Source of the DNA: Pseudoalteromonas piscicida
GTDB lineage: Bacteria > Pseudomonadota > Gammaproteobacteria > Enterobacterales > Alteromonadaceae
NCBI RefSeq assembly: GCF_002744175.1
Contig: NZ_NKHF01000008.1
Coordinates: forward strand, 1-64,000
Reading direction: 5' to 3'
Length of the DNA stretch: 64,000 bases
Shown: positions 1 through 8,372 of the stretch, one piece after another
Position numbering within the stretch: position 1 is the first letter of the stretch
Layout: each line of letters starts with the position of its first letter
Notes under the pieces: generated by a model
Database searches by the model: none
Told to the model about the DNA's origin: nothing
The model's input: the letters and a program-made list of their open reading frames with translations, nothing else
Program-made: the position numbers and the translations under genes

Positions 1-12
1 CCTCCCACAGGT

Positions 13-131
13 GGACTATGCTGTTGGTAGGAGCGATTTCACATCGCGAGCTTTCCAAACATCGCCGCGTAAAGCGGCTCCTACTGAAGGACTATGCTGT
101 TGGGTGGGAGCGAGTTTACCCCGCGATCTGT
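13..131. repeat. REP-like palindromic repeat, two partial units
   Basis: A 15-base block GGACTATGCTGTTGG occurs at 13-27 and again at 89-103. Each copy is followed by a (G)TAGGAGCGA-type start and a CGCGA-containing arm. The first unit closes on itself: GTAGGAGC at 27-34 pairs with GCTCCTAC at 77-84, with further pairing inside (CGATTTCACATCG and GCCGCGTAAAGCGGC). This is the usual look of REP/BIME elements of gammaproteobacteria, and it lies just downstream of motY, a typical place for them. Effects on mRNA 3' ends are inference. Confidence 0.6.
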
Positions 132-144
132 TTAATAAAAACTA

Positions 145-1026
145 TCAAGGTCTTGATATTTGGATCACAACTCGGCGGTTTTTGCCACGGCCAATGGCAT
201 TCTCATTGGTGTCTATGTGACGCTTTTCGCCAAAGCCGTCGGTCATAATTTTATCTTCTTCCACACCGAGGCTTGCCATATAGGTTTTAATCGCCTCCGC
301 ACGTCTCTTTGACAATCTCAGGTTGGTGTCACGACCACCATAGCTGTCGCTGTATGCCGAAATATAAATCTGTTCGATTTTGGGGTCGTTCTTTAAATAC
401 TCACCAATCATGTCCAAGCGTTTTTGTGATGACTTGGTTAACTCACTCGAATTCTTTTTGTAGTTCATCACGGTAAAGGCAATATCTTCAAAGCTAAAGG
501 GCAGCAAATTATCGCGGCATTGTAAAAACGCCCAGTAGGCCTGCTTAAAGTTAACTGAAGACAAAGACACCGAAATTTTATCCACATCATTGTGCCAGTC
601 TTGGTAATAAAACGTCGGGAAATAGCCTTTTTCGAGCTCTGTCAATAGCTCCCATGCCACATCGTTTTCCAACTCACCGTCAAACTTTTTAAGGAGCTTC
701 ATTTGCCCTAAACTGCGTGCCGGCTTACCCGCTCGCCAAAGTGGAGGTACTGACTCAAGGCCAGCAAAATCATAGGTTTCAGGGCGCACCATCATGTCGA
801 GGTTAAAAGTTAAGTCTTTATTCTTGCTAGCATTGCTAGAAAAAATCGCTTCACCATAATACGGCACTTCATGATTTAAAGCGCAGCTTAACCGATTGTT
901 CTGATCAACTTGCCAATGTGACGAGTCTGGCTCGGCAGCATATTGCCGCATTGCAGCCTCTGCATTCAGCGTCATGGCGCATAAGGATATACTTATCCAA
1001 CTTACTGATTTATAAAACTTAATCAC
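145..1026 (-). CDS. motY: MotY, sodium-driven flagellar motor T-ring protein (OmpA-like C-terminal domain)
   Basis: MotY is the periplasmic T-ring protein of sodium-type polar flagellar motors. It anchors PomA/PomB or MotX-associated stators, and its C-terminal OmpA-like domain binds peptidoglycan. The protein has a secretion signal (hydrophobic stretch SWISISLCAMTLNAEA), a MotY-type N-terminal domain with the block ELEKGYFPTFYYQDW, and a C-terminal OmpA-like domain with the block LSKRRAEAIKTYMASLGV and a GRGKNRRVVI ending. Length (about 293 residues) matches Vibrio MotY. The frame opens at a GTG at 1038, but an AGGTG ribosome site at about 1030-1034 sits better before the GTG at 1026, which is chosen here. 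It is divergent from rnt, the neighbour it also has in Vibrio. No other flagellar gene is in the window. Confidence 0.88.
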   Translation of the reverse strand: MIKFYKSVSWISISLCAMTLNAEAAMRQYAAEPDSSHWQVDQNNRLSCALNHEVPYYGEAIFSSNASKNKDLTFNLDMMVRPETYDFAGLESVPPLWRAGKPARSLGQMKLLKKFDGELENDVAWELLTELEKGYFPTFYYQDWHNDVDKISVSLSSVNFKQAYWAFLQCRDNLLPFSFEDIAFTVMNYKKNSSELTKSSQKRLDMIGEYLKNDPKIEQIYISAYSDSYGGRDTNLRLSKRRAEAIKTYMASLGVEEDKIMTDGFGEKRHIDTNENAIGRGKNRRVVIQISRP

Positions 1027-1215
1027 CAAACACCTCACTACATCAACCCATCAATACGCAACCGTTGCACGCAGAGTTCGTACAATAAACAATCTACCAC
1101 GTTTAACCATATAAGTTTAAGCAATAAATGTACCACTGTCAGCCCTCGTAAGCTGCTCGCATCTTGCTGAGGTATCAGTATAATAGGCCGCTAAATTTCA
1201 CAAACCAAGAAGATT

Positions 1216-1878
1216 ATGTCTGATACCGAGCAAACGCTATTTTCAAAACGCTTTCGCGGCTTCTTTCCTGTAGTTATCGACGTGGAAACCGCAGGCTTTA
1301 ATAAAGATACTGACGCCCTCTTAGAAATTGCCGTCAGTATGTTAAAAATGGACGATAACGGGGTATTAAGCTTAGATCAGACGGTGCACTTTCATGTAGA
1401 GCCATTTGAAGGGGCCAATATTGAGCAATCGGCAATAGAGTTTAACGGTATCGACCCATTCTCACCGCTACGAGGCGCTGTTGCTGAAGACGAAGTTATC
1501 AAAGAAATTTGTAAAGCCGTCCGCAAAGCGCAAAAGGCCGCAGGCTGTCAGCGTTCAGTGGTGGTAGCACACAACGCTGCTTTCGACCATGGCTTTTTGA
1601 ATGCTGCAATTGAGCGAAACAACATAAAACGCACACCGTTTCACCCATTTGTCAGCTTCGATACCACATCGCTAGCCGGATTAGCATTAGGACAAACCGT
1701 ACTTGCTAAAGCTTGCCGCACCGCAGGGATCGAATTCGATAATAGCCAAGCACACAGCGCCCTTTACGATACCGAGCGCACCGCAGAGTTATTTTGTTAT
1801 ATCGTAAATAAATGGCAAGCATTAGGTGGTTGGCCACTGCCTGAGCCAGAGCCTGCAGAACAAGCCGAAGCAGAATAA
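1216..1878 (+). CDS. rnt: Ribonuclease T
   Basis: RNase T is a DEDD-family 3'-5' exoribonuclease that finishes the 3' ends of tRNA, 5S and 23S rRNA and takes part in tRNA CCA turnover. The exonuclease motifs are all visible: ExoI in [13 protein letters not shown] (Asp and Glu of the metal site), ExoII in [16 protein letters not shown], and ExoIII in [14 protein letters not shown] with the catalytic His and Asp. The 220-residue length is normal. The tail is rich in Pro, Glu and Ala and is probably disordered. It is a single gene, with its start ATG 177 bp from the divergent motY. Confidence 0.95.
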   Translation: MSDTEQTLFSKRFRGFFPVVIDVETAGFNKDTDALLEIAVSMLKMDDNGVLSLDQTVHFHVEPFEGANIEQSAIEFNGIDPFSPLRGAVAEDEVIKEICKAVRKAQKAAGCQRSVVVAHNAAFDHGFLNAAIERNNIKRTPFHPFVSFDTTSLAGLALGQTVLAKACRTAGIEFDNSQAHSALYDTERTAELFCYIVNKWQALGGWPLPEPEPAEQAEAE

Positions 1879-1916
1879 GCCAAATGCCAGCAATCGTGCT
1901 GGCATTTTTAATGTTG

Positions 1917-3569
1917 CTATGCGATTTCGGCAGTTTTGGCTGTCGTAAATTGCTGGGTTAACTTGCCTTCGTGTAGTTTAACAAAGTGTGGCGGGTAAAT
2001 TCGTGAGTATAGCTTCTTATCTTTAGCTATTTTCACCTCTGTGCCTGGGTGCATCAATTCATTAACGGTAACACGACTTAACCGTGCCAAGCGGTGTATT
2101 TTTTGCTGAACCAAGCGAATATTGCGCTGATTGCGACCATAATGCTTATTAATTTGGTTTTCACTGTGTTGCAACTTGGCAAGATAAGCATCTCGTTTTG
2201 GCGATTGAGCTGACGCCTGAGCTTTATTCATGGCTTGTTTTATCTCAATAACCTTAGACGCCAACACCTTTTCAAGCTCCACCAGCTCTCGGTGCTTATC
2301 GTGTAGACTATCCCAATCTTGTGCTAGAGAAATACGGGTTCTAGTGCCTGAAGGCGCACCAAGCTCACCAGTTTCAATGCGCATGGCATCCAACACGTTG
2401 CCGCCAATCAGTTTCCCTCTCGGTGTATCCCCTTTACCCACTTTAATTAAGCGCTTAGCAGCCAAATCACAATGTAGCGCCTGGCGCTCGATTAAAATGT
2501 CTTGTTCGCTCTCAATTCGACAATATTGAGCATAACCCAATGACACACTGCGTTTTGCTTTAATAGAACATGAAAAAGGTTCACCTTCAGTGCGTTTTCT
2601 GCCGATGGTGCCAAGCATCACAGTCACCGCACTGCCACTTTCCAAGATGGCGGATTCCACAAAGCCAATCACAGTAATATCACCGGATGCTTTAACATGC
2701 ATACCATCTTTTATGTCACCGCTAACGATCACACTGCCATCAAACTCAACGTGGCCAGTGGTGACATCAATGTTGTCATAGCACAGCACATCGTCCACAC
2801 GCATGCCTCTAGGAATAGCCACCGGCACCCCTTTAGAGTCAGCAATAAGTAAATTGCCGTCGTTTGGGTCGAGTTTAGTGCCTTCAGAGACTTCGAGCGG
2901 CGCGTCCTTTCCTGGTTTTGGTTCAATGATATCACCAAATACTGTATATCCGGGTTCACCTTCTGTTGGCGGCACTTTCTTCATCAATGGGCTGCCTGGC
3001 TTTACGGTAATGATAGCGCCTAAGTTACGCATATCTACCTTGCCACCGCTGGACTCTTGGGGGCTTAGCACTCTGTCTTGTGCTGTCATACATAAACGTA
3101 CAAACCGAGCATCGTTACCATCTTTGGCACGTTGACCATGGGCAATAATGCCGCCGTAAGTTTGTCCGGGAGGTAATTCAAGTTGTTGACCCAGGAGGTT
3201 ATCTAAGGCTTTGGCGCTGACGCCTTTTTTAATACCAGCTTGCTTTAATGCTTGCTTGGCTTTACTCATACAAACAAGCTTGCCACCTCTGGCTGTTGTG
3301 ATCCTTGCTTCAGCCAGCATATTTCCTTCTTCAATGCGCACCGATATCGAGGCATCAATGGCGCGTGCGACTATCAATGAGTCTTGCTCAGGCGCTTCGC
3401 TTGCAGTAAACAGCTGACCGATATTGGCATGAATGATTTCAAAATCCGCAAATGGCGAGTCTTCGATCATCTCAATTAACTGAGATGAGCTCGCTGGGAA
3501 ACCTGATTCCACAGGATGCGAGAGCAAATAAACATAGCCCTCATCCTCATCAAAACGAAATAGTGACAT
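1917..3569 (-). CDS. DUF342 / FapA-family protein
   Basis: A 550-residue cytoplasmic protein of the DUF342 (FapA, flagellar assembly protein A) family. It has an N-terminal segment of about 150 residues; a central stretch rich in Gly, Val and Asp (about 240-390) with repeated short strands such as VEFDGSVIVSGDIKDGMHV and ASGDITVIGFVESA, which suggest a right-handed beta-helix; and a C-terminal coiled coil (about 415-500, rich in Lys, Glu and Gln). No signal peptide or membrane segment is seen. The family is linked to flagella and surface attachment in some bacteria, but the biochemical role is unknown. motY two genes away is suggestive only. The gene converges on rnt with a gap of under 40 bp. 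Confidence 0.8.
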   Translation of the reverse strand: MSLFRFDEDEGYVYLLSHPVESGFPASSSQLIEMIEDSPFADFEIIHANIGQLFTASEAPEQDSLIVARAIDASISVRIEEGNMLAEARITTARGGKLVCMSKAKQALKQAGIKKGVSAKALDNLLGQQLELPPGQTYGGIIAHGQRAKDGNDARFVRLCMTAQDRVLSPQESSGGKVDMRNLGAIITVKPGSPLMKKVPPTEGEPGYTVFGDIIEPKPGKDAPLEVSEGTKLDPNDGNLLIADSKGVPVAIPRGMRVDDVLCYDNIDVTTGHVEFDGSVIVSGDIKDGMHVKASGDITVIGFVESAILESGSAVTVMLGTIGRKRTEGEPFSCSIKAKRSVSLGYAQYCRIESEQDILIERQALHCDLAAKRLIKVGKGDTPRGKLIGGNVLDAMRIETGELGAPSGTRTRISLAQDWDSLHDKHRELVELEKVLASKVIEIKQAMNKAQASAQSPKRDAYLAKLQHSENQINKHYGRNQRNIRLVQQKIHRLARLSRVTVNELMHPGTEVKIAKDKKLYSRIYPPHFVKLHEGKLTQQFTTAKTAEIA

Positions 3570-3922
3570 TCATAAACCCTGATAAAGTATGCACAATCTT
3601 ATTGTTATTTGTTATTTTTAATGCAGCTTGCCCATTTGAGCATAAGTTAACCAAATTGTTAAGCTTAACATTACCTGAATCAATACAAATTATAAATGAA
3701 TGTAAATAAGCCTGTGCAATAAAAATACAACTTATTATTTTCCTTGAATTTATCGGCTTTACACTGCAAAGCTTTAGACAAACTTTGGGGTTTCGAGCCA
3801 AATAGCATCAAATTAATAACTTAGTCTTACTTTTTAACGTAATTTAACACTTGGTGCTATATAGGGTAAAATTATCCCAAGCAAAAGGAAAATGAATTTT
3901 TTTGGAAGCTTTAGGAAAAGCC
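3570..3922. other. AT-rich divergent intergenic region
   Basis: This 353-bp region lies between the divergent DUF342 gene and the CARF-nuclease gene. It is clearly AT-richer than its flanks and must hold the promoters of both. The ribosome site TAGGAAA lies just before the ATG at 3923. I see no convincing -35/-10 pair, no direct repeats and no CRISPR-like array in it. Confidence 0.5.
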
Positions 3923-5074
3923 ATGACCAAACACATACATATTAGCTTCATCGACAGTAATTTTATTAATACACTCACCCCCGTCCTAGATCACAATATT
4001 GACTCCGACGAAATTCTCTACCTCATCGAAGCACAACAACGTACACAATTAGACGATATAAAAAAGGTACTTAGCCCAAGAGGCATAAAAGTACATTATG
4101 CAACTATTCCAACTAGCCGTGACAGTGAAACCTTAATCGACGGCTTTCATCAGCTCATTGATCAACTCGTCAGCGACCAACCCACTTGTCAGTTTGTCTT
4201 CAATGCTAGCTGCGGCGACCGTCAGCATTTGCTGGCAATGTATGAGGTGATCCGCGCCTATTCAATTGAGTGCTTTATCATTGAGCCCGAACGTGACGAA
4301 CTGCACTGGTTGGTTCCAAGCGAGCGGGCCAATACGTCACTGGCAGATAAACTAAAGATCCGCGATTTTTTTAACCTAATTGATGGTGACATTACCGACA
4401 TTGCCAACGCTGGCGTCGTCGATATTCGATACCGACAACTTGGCGCAAAGTGGGCCACCAGTAACACCGACTACGGCCATGCTCTTGGTCAGCTCAACTT
4501 CCTTGCAGCAAGCAGTGAAGACAACAACCTGCTGAGTGAGCCGATGAGCCGCAGCCAATTAAATAGCGCTGCGCTACAAACATTGATTGATGATTTAGAG
4601 GACGCAGACGTCGCCACCAGACAAGGCGATAGATTACGATTTGCAAACCAAGACGCCCGCTTTTTTGCCAACGGCGGCTGGCTCGAAGAATATGTTTACG
4701 CCACCCTATTAAGCCTGAAAAAAGAGCTCACCATTTTACAAGATGTCGCCCAAGGCGTGGCCATCAAGCGCCGTGTTGGTCAAGGTTATGTAAATAATGA
4801 ACTCGACATCGTGGCACTCGCCAATAACAAACTTCACCTGATTGAATGCAAAACCAAAAAATTCAACAAAGGTGAAGGCAATCAAGTAATTTATAAGCTC
4901 GACTCGCTCAGTGAGCTCTTTGGTGGCGTACAGGCCAGAGGCCTATTGGTAAGCTATAAAGGGATAAGAACTTCGGAAAGACTGCGAGCAAAAGAACTTG
5001 AGATAGGCCTGATCTGCGAAGACGACCTTAGCCAACTCAAAGACAAGCTCCGCAACTGGCTGCGCGAAGCATAG
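3923..5074 (+). CDS. Card1/Can2-like CARF domain nuclease (DUF1887 family), stand-alone
   Basis: The domain layout matches the DUF1887 family, which includes V. cholerae VC1899 and the cyclic-tetra-adenylate-activated nucleases Card1/Can2 of type III CRISPR systems. Residues about 1-140 form a Rossmann-like CARF domain, with the ligand-loop block FNASCGDRQHLLAMYEVIR. A linker or winged-helix region follows (about 160-240). The C-terminus is a PD-(D/E)XK nuclease: LDIV with Asp295, then LIECKTKK with Glu308 and Lys310, which are the expected metal-site residues. The ATG at 3923 is preferred over the TTG at 3902 because TAGGAAA precedes it. Length 383 fits the family. No cas10, cas7 or CRISPR array is in the window, so any activator must come from elsewhere. 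It converges on the peptidase-like gene, with a 95-bp gap. Confidence 0.8.
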   Translation: MTKHIHISFIDSNFINTLTPVLDHNIDSDEILYLIEAQQRTQLDDIKKVLSPRGIKVHYATIPTSRDSETLIDGFHQLIDQLVSDQPTCQFVFNASCGDRQHLLAMYEVIRAYSIECFIIEPERDELHWLVPSERANTSLADKLKIRDFFNLIDGDITDIANAGVVDIRYRQLGAKWATSNTDYGHALGQLNFLAASSEDNNLLSEPMSRSQLNSAALQTLIDDLEDADVATRQGDRLRFANQDARFFANGGWLEEYVYATLLSLKKELTILQDVAQGVAIKRRVGQGYVNNELDIVALANNKLHLIECKTKKFNKGEGNQVIYKLDSLSELFGGVQARGLLVSYKGIRTSERLRAKELEIGLICEDDLSQLKDKLRNWLREA

Positions 5075-5169
5075 AGCTAAAGCCTTGGCGGATAGCGCTA
5101 CATTTATCCCCCACAAACAACCGCAGCTTCGCAAAATAATACGCCAGCTCTTAATCGCTGGCGCTTTGT

Positions 5170-5835
5170 TTATTGGCGGGTGGTCATTGCACTTTTTGAT
5201 TCAATCGGGAATACCGCGCTGTTGTCTGTATATCGAGCTAAAAACGCAATGGGGGTTGTGGAGAGGAGGATAAATCCGTATTTCTCTGAGGTGGTTGCCA
5301 GCTCAATTGCGGCTTGATGTTGTATGGAGTGAATGGGGGCGATGTCACCATGGCTTTTTGAGTCGGCAGCTATCCAATAATGTCCGGTTTTACTTGCTGT
5401 ATATCCGGCTAAGGTTTTGTAATGCCCTACACAATGGTAAATAATAAAGTTGCCTTCAGCTGCGAGCCAGTTGGCGATGTCTGCCGCTGGTATTGTTGCC
5501 AGCATATCGCCGGTTATTAATGCGGAGTAAGGCGTTATCGCTTTGCTGGCGCATACACTGTTAAACAGTCTGATAATGTCAAAATTGCTCATCCCTTTTG
5601 GGTCTACTAGCGCGAGGTCTTCCTTCGCGGGGTTGGCTGAGCTGCTGACTTTGCGCTTGGTGTAAAACCCGGCATTAAACTGTTGATGAAAAGCATCTTG
5701 GGTAAAGCTTTCATCGAATAGGGTATTAACCACAGCAATTAATGAGCAGATCCCACAAAAGTTTTTATATTGCGGCTGAATAAAATGGGTAAATATTCCT
5801 TGATCAAAATAACGCTGTTCAGTGATGGTATTCAC
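5170..5835 (-). CDS. Papain-fold peptidase/transpeptidase, phytochelatin-synthase-like
   Basis: A 221-residue protein without signal peptide. The block NFCGICSLIAVVNTLF around Cys27 resembles the nucleophile helix of phytochelatin synthase (YCGLAS... type). It is followed at the right distance by VGHYKTLAGYT (His138) and WIAADSKSHG (Asp158), giving a credible Cys-His-Asp triad with the 20-residue His-Asp spacing seen in that family. Phytochelatin-synthase relatives cleave or transfer gamma-glutamyl-cysteine units; C39 peptidases are a looser alternative. It is the last gene of a three-gene operon, 14 bp after the FolC-like gene. I infer that it trims, transfers or hydrolyses the product of the two ligases. 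The family call rests on motif spacing only. Confidence 0.6.
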   Translation of the reverse strand: MNTITEQRYFDQGIFTHFIQPQYKNFCGICSLIAVVNTLFDESFTQDAFHQQFNAGFYTKRKVSSSANPAKEDLALVDPKGMSNFDIIRLFNSVCASKAITPYSALITGDMLATIPAADIANWLAAEGNFIIYHCVGHYKTLAGYTASKTGHYWIAADSKSHGDIAPIHSIQHQAAIELATTSEKYGFILLSTTPIAFLARYTDNSAVFPIESKSAMTTRQ

Positions 5836-5849
5836 GCGTTTGCTTCCCG

Positions 5850-7169
5850 TTAATAGAGATAAATATCTTGGTTTGATTTGTTGAGCAAGATGGCTGAGAC
5901 TTCCCCTGCGAAGAATAAGCCGCCACAGACAAAAATTATGGCATTATGCTGCTGCGCATAGGCTTTGGCATCTTCAACCGCTTGTTTGAGATCGCTCCAC
6001 ATACTTGCTGCAACGCCTTTGTTCTTCACCTTGTTATACAGCAACTCAGGCTCTGCCCCTTTAAAGCTCGCTTTACTCACCACGCAATATTGTGCCAACT
6101 CGCCGATCCGTTCGGCCAATACGGTTTGGTCGCGGCCTTTTGAGATACCAGCTAAAATGACGATATGCTGCGTTGGAAAGTCCTGCTTTATTGAGTCAAA
6201 TAGCATGGTAAAAGACTCATCCGTATGGGCGCTATCAACAAAAATCTTTGGGGCGTCGCATACTAAACTTAGGCGGCCATCATTGATAAAACCGTCGATT
6301 GCTCTGGTGTAATCATCCGCCGTAATAGCAAACCCCAGCGCCTTAGCCATCACCTCTGAAATAGAAATCGCGGTTTTAATATTTTCCTCAGCAAACTGAC
6401 CAAAGGTTTTAGGCGCAATGGTAAAGTGCGTGTTATTACTTAAACTTACCTTATATTGGTTAAACGCATTTGCTTGCTTTTCGAGGCGCACGTCGCTGTT
6501 AAAATGGCACTGGATCTCTGTGAGCTTAGTATACGCTTTCACCTTGCTTTTTAGGTGCGCATCCACATTCCCCACCACCAGCGTGCCACCATGCGCACAG
6601 CCGTCGATTTTATCAAAGGCGATAAGCTCTTTGCTGCTCCCTAGTATGTCGCAATGCTCTAAGTCCACAGACGTGAGCACAGCAAAGTGAGATTTAAGCA
6701 CGCGAATTGGGTCGTACCTGCCCCCTATTCCCGCTTCCATAATGATTAACTCAACTTTTTGCTGCTTAAACACGCAAAGTGCGACTAAATATAAGAATTC
6801 AAAAACACCAAACTTTTCATTTAATGTTGCTTCTACTTTGGCAAGGTGCGGCACAATATCCTGGGCAATTTGGTTCAGGGTTGCGTAGTTAACATGTTCG
6901 CCATTTACCGTAAAGCGCTCGTTAAACTCTAAAAAGTGGGGAGAGGTAAACAAGCCCGTTGACCTACCCGCTTGGCATAAAATTCGATTACTCAGCTTAG
7001 CTACCGAGCCTTTACCGTTAGTCCCGGTGATCACTAACTTCTCAACAGATTCTATATATGCTTCGAGCGATAAGTACGTAATGGCAAGTTGCAGCCGCTC
7101 TAAACAGATCCCTGAACCAAATTTAGCGAACGATTTGGTCAGCGCTAAAAACTGGGTTTTATCTGTCAT
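5850..7169 (-). CDS. FolC-like Mur ligase family protein
   Basis: A 439-residue ATP-dependent amide ligase of the Mur ligase superfamily, closest by eye to folylpolyglutamate/dihydrofolate synthase. The P-loop GTNGKGS is at 49-55, followed by a FolC-type block LFTSPHFLEFNERFTVNG. EAGIGGRYDPIRVL and LTSVDLEHCDILGSSKELIAFDKIDG match the central FolC motifs (His, and the Lys in place of the carbamylated Lys). The C-terminal Mur domain carries IFVDSAHTDESF, close to the DGAHNP-type motif but with SAHTDE. It overlaps the end of the ATP-grasp gene by 11 bp, so the two are co-translated. The operon context argues against housekeeping FolC, which normally sits with accD or dedD. The substrate is unknown. 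Confidence 0.75.
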   Translation of the reverse strand: MTDKTQFLALTKSFAKFGSGICLERLQLAITYLSLEAYIESVEKLVITGTNGKGSVAKLSNRILCQAGRSTGLFTSPHFLEFNERFTVNGEHVNYATLNQIAQDIVPHLAKVEATLNEKFGVFEFLYLVALCVFKQQKVELIIMEAGIGGRYDPIRVLKSHFAVLTSVDLEHCDILGSSKELIAFDKIDGCAHGGTLVVGNVDAHLKSKVKAYTKLTEIQCHFNSDVRLEKQANAFNQYKVSLSNNTHFTIAPKTFGQFAEENIKTAISISEVMAKALGFAITADDYTRAIDGFINDGRLSLVCDAPKIFVDSAHTDESFTMLFDSIKQDFPTQHIVILAGISKGRDQTVLAERIGELAQYCVVSKASFKGAEPELLYNKVKNKGVAASMWSDLKQAVEDAKAYAQQHNAIIFVCGGLFFAGEVSAILLNKSNQDIYLY

Positions 7170-8181
7170 TGTTAAAAATCTCTTCGATGATAAACGCCCA
7201 TATTCTCGTCACAATCTCTGTGGTGGAGTGTTTTTCTGCCGACTCTAGGCTTGGGTTTCCGTTTATTTCTAAAATGGTCAGTGCATCAGCTTGGTTGATA
7301 TCGTCGCTTTGGCTATAAACATCCAAACCAAATACGCGCAAATTAAATAACTGGTAGATCTCGTGAGTAAAGGCATTGAGCTTGTCGCTAAAACACTCTG
7401 AATAGTCAACCACTTCGCCACCAAGGGCAATATTCATTGCAGGAGAAAAGTTAAACGTAGTGCCTTGTGGTGGGACCGATTGTAACGTTAACCGATTGGT
7501 CGCTAAATATTCTCTAATATAGCTGCTATCCATACTCAGCGAGTTATGTCCGTACTGAGATTGCGCGGCCATTAATGCCTGTAAATGGGCCTCCACAGTG
7601 CGGCTCCCATCAAATGTGATAAACGGCGGGCGTCGTTTGTAGCCAAACCAGATCTTGCCATCTACCACAAACAGACGGTATTCATTGCCTTTTAGTGGCT
7701 TTTCTATTCTCACGCAACTGAGTCTGTTGGCGTTTTTGTCGATGTAATTTTGTAAATCTTGATCGTTATAAATCTTTTCAATAAACGCGCCTCGCGAGCC
7801 GTCATTGGGTTTGATAAATAATGGATAACCCTGGCGCTGAGCATAATCTAGGGCATCTTGTTTTTCTTTTCCGGCGCCTCGGTACATAGAAAATGCACTT
7901 TGCAAAAAGAAGTAATCTCCTTCTGGCACTTTAAAGCCGCTTTCTCTTAGCACGTTAACCGTATGAGATTTGTCTTTCGCTAAAAAGGTAGAAGTCGCTG
8001 AATTGATCGGAAACGAACAGATGTTGCCAGCCCCAAATATAAAGCCCTTCCCCTGGTAGTTCACCTTTAAAATTTGCTCAGAGAATGGATCAAGATTTTG
8101 GTAGTCTATACCTAAGCTGTCGCATGCATTTTTGAGAGACTGGATTTGATGCGGCGTTTTGAATTTGGATGCTTGGTTCAT
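7159..8181 (-). CDS. ATP-grasp ligase, cyanophycin-synthetase-like
   Basis: A 340-residue ATP-grasp enzyme, first gene of the operon. Recognisable parts are FLAKDKSHTVNVLRESG, GYPLFIKPNDGSRGAFI (ATP-binding lysine strand), EYRLFVVDGKIWFGYKRRPP, SVPPQGTTFNFSPAMNIALG and the metal-binding ending LTILEINGNPSLES. The 'RPP...GSRTVEAHL' and 'LQSVPPQGTTF...GG' segments parallel the ATP-grasp half of cyanophycin synthetase (RVPP..G..T..EL; LDSVPPAGE...GG). The Mur-ligase half of that enzyme is here a separate, overlapping gene. The expected reaction is ATP-dependent peptide or isopeptide bond formation through an acyl phosphate. Substrates cannot be read from the sequence. RimK or glutathione-synthase-like roles are alternatives. 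Confidence 0.75.
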   Translation of the reverse strand: MNQASKFKTPHQIQSLKNACDSLGIDYQNLDPFSEQILKVNYQGKGFIFGAGNICSFPINSATSTFLAKDKSHTVNVLRESGFKVPEGDYFFLQSAFSMYRGAGKEKQDALDYAQRQGYPLFIKPNDGSRGAFIEKIYNDQDLQNYIDKNANRLSCVRIEKPLKGNEYRLFVVDGKIWFGYKRRPPFITFDGSRTVEAHLQALMAAQSQYGHNSLSMDSSYIREYLATNRLTLQSVPPQGTTFNFSPAMNIALGGEVVDYSECFSDKLNAFTHEIYQLFNLRVFGLDVYSQSDDINQADALTILEINGNPSLESAEKHSTTEIVTRIWAFIIEEIFNNDR

Positions 8182-8236
8182 ATGGGTTAATTCAGGCGTT
8201 TATCGTTAGATGGCAATTAGATGTTCCCCACCATAG

Positions 8237-8355
8237 AGGCTTTATTCGCAAAGCCTAAATAGCGAGCATAGTTGAGCCGTAACTGTATTAGAAAGCACGC
8301 GGCTTGTCGAGCTTTCGTTGCTATTCTGCAGGCCGCGCAATTCGTTGCAGCTCAA
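8237..8355 (-). other. Structured intergenic region with a hairpin and a nested stem-loop
   Basis: Between the membrane-protein gene and the ATP-grasp gene there is a perfect 7-bp hairpin (AGGCTTT at 8237-8243, AAAGCCT at 8250-8256, 6-nt loop). Next to it is a nested arrangement: TTGAGC at 8272-8277 pairs with GCTCAA at 8350-8355 and encloses CGCGGC at 8298-8303 paired with GCCGCG at 8332-8337. No T-tract follows, so a simple terminator is unlikely. It could be a leader structure of the operon, a small RNA, or a repeat-element remnant. Confidence 0.4.
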
Positions 8356-8372
8356 TGTCTTAATTAAGATTA

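Noticed and set aside
3550..3801. 83-codon minus-strand frame upstream of the DUF342 gene
   Set aside because: AT-rich, overlapping the DUF342 start, with no domain; it lies in the promoter region.
5085..5273. 62-codon open frame on the plus strand
   Set aside because: It overlaps the end of the peptidase-like gene and has a hydrophobic stretch (LLIAGALFIGGWSLHFLI) but no ribosome site; too weak to call, though a small membrane protein cannot be excluded.
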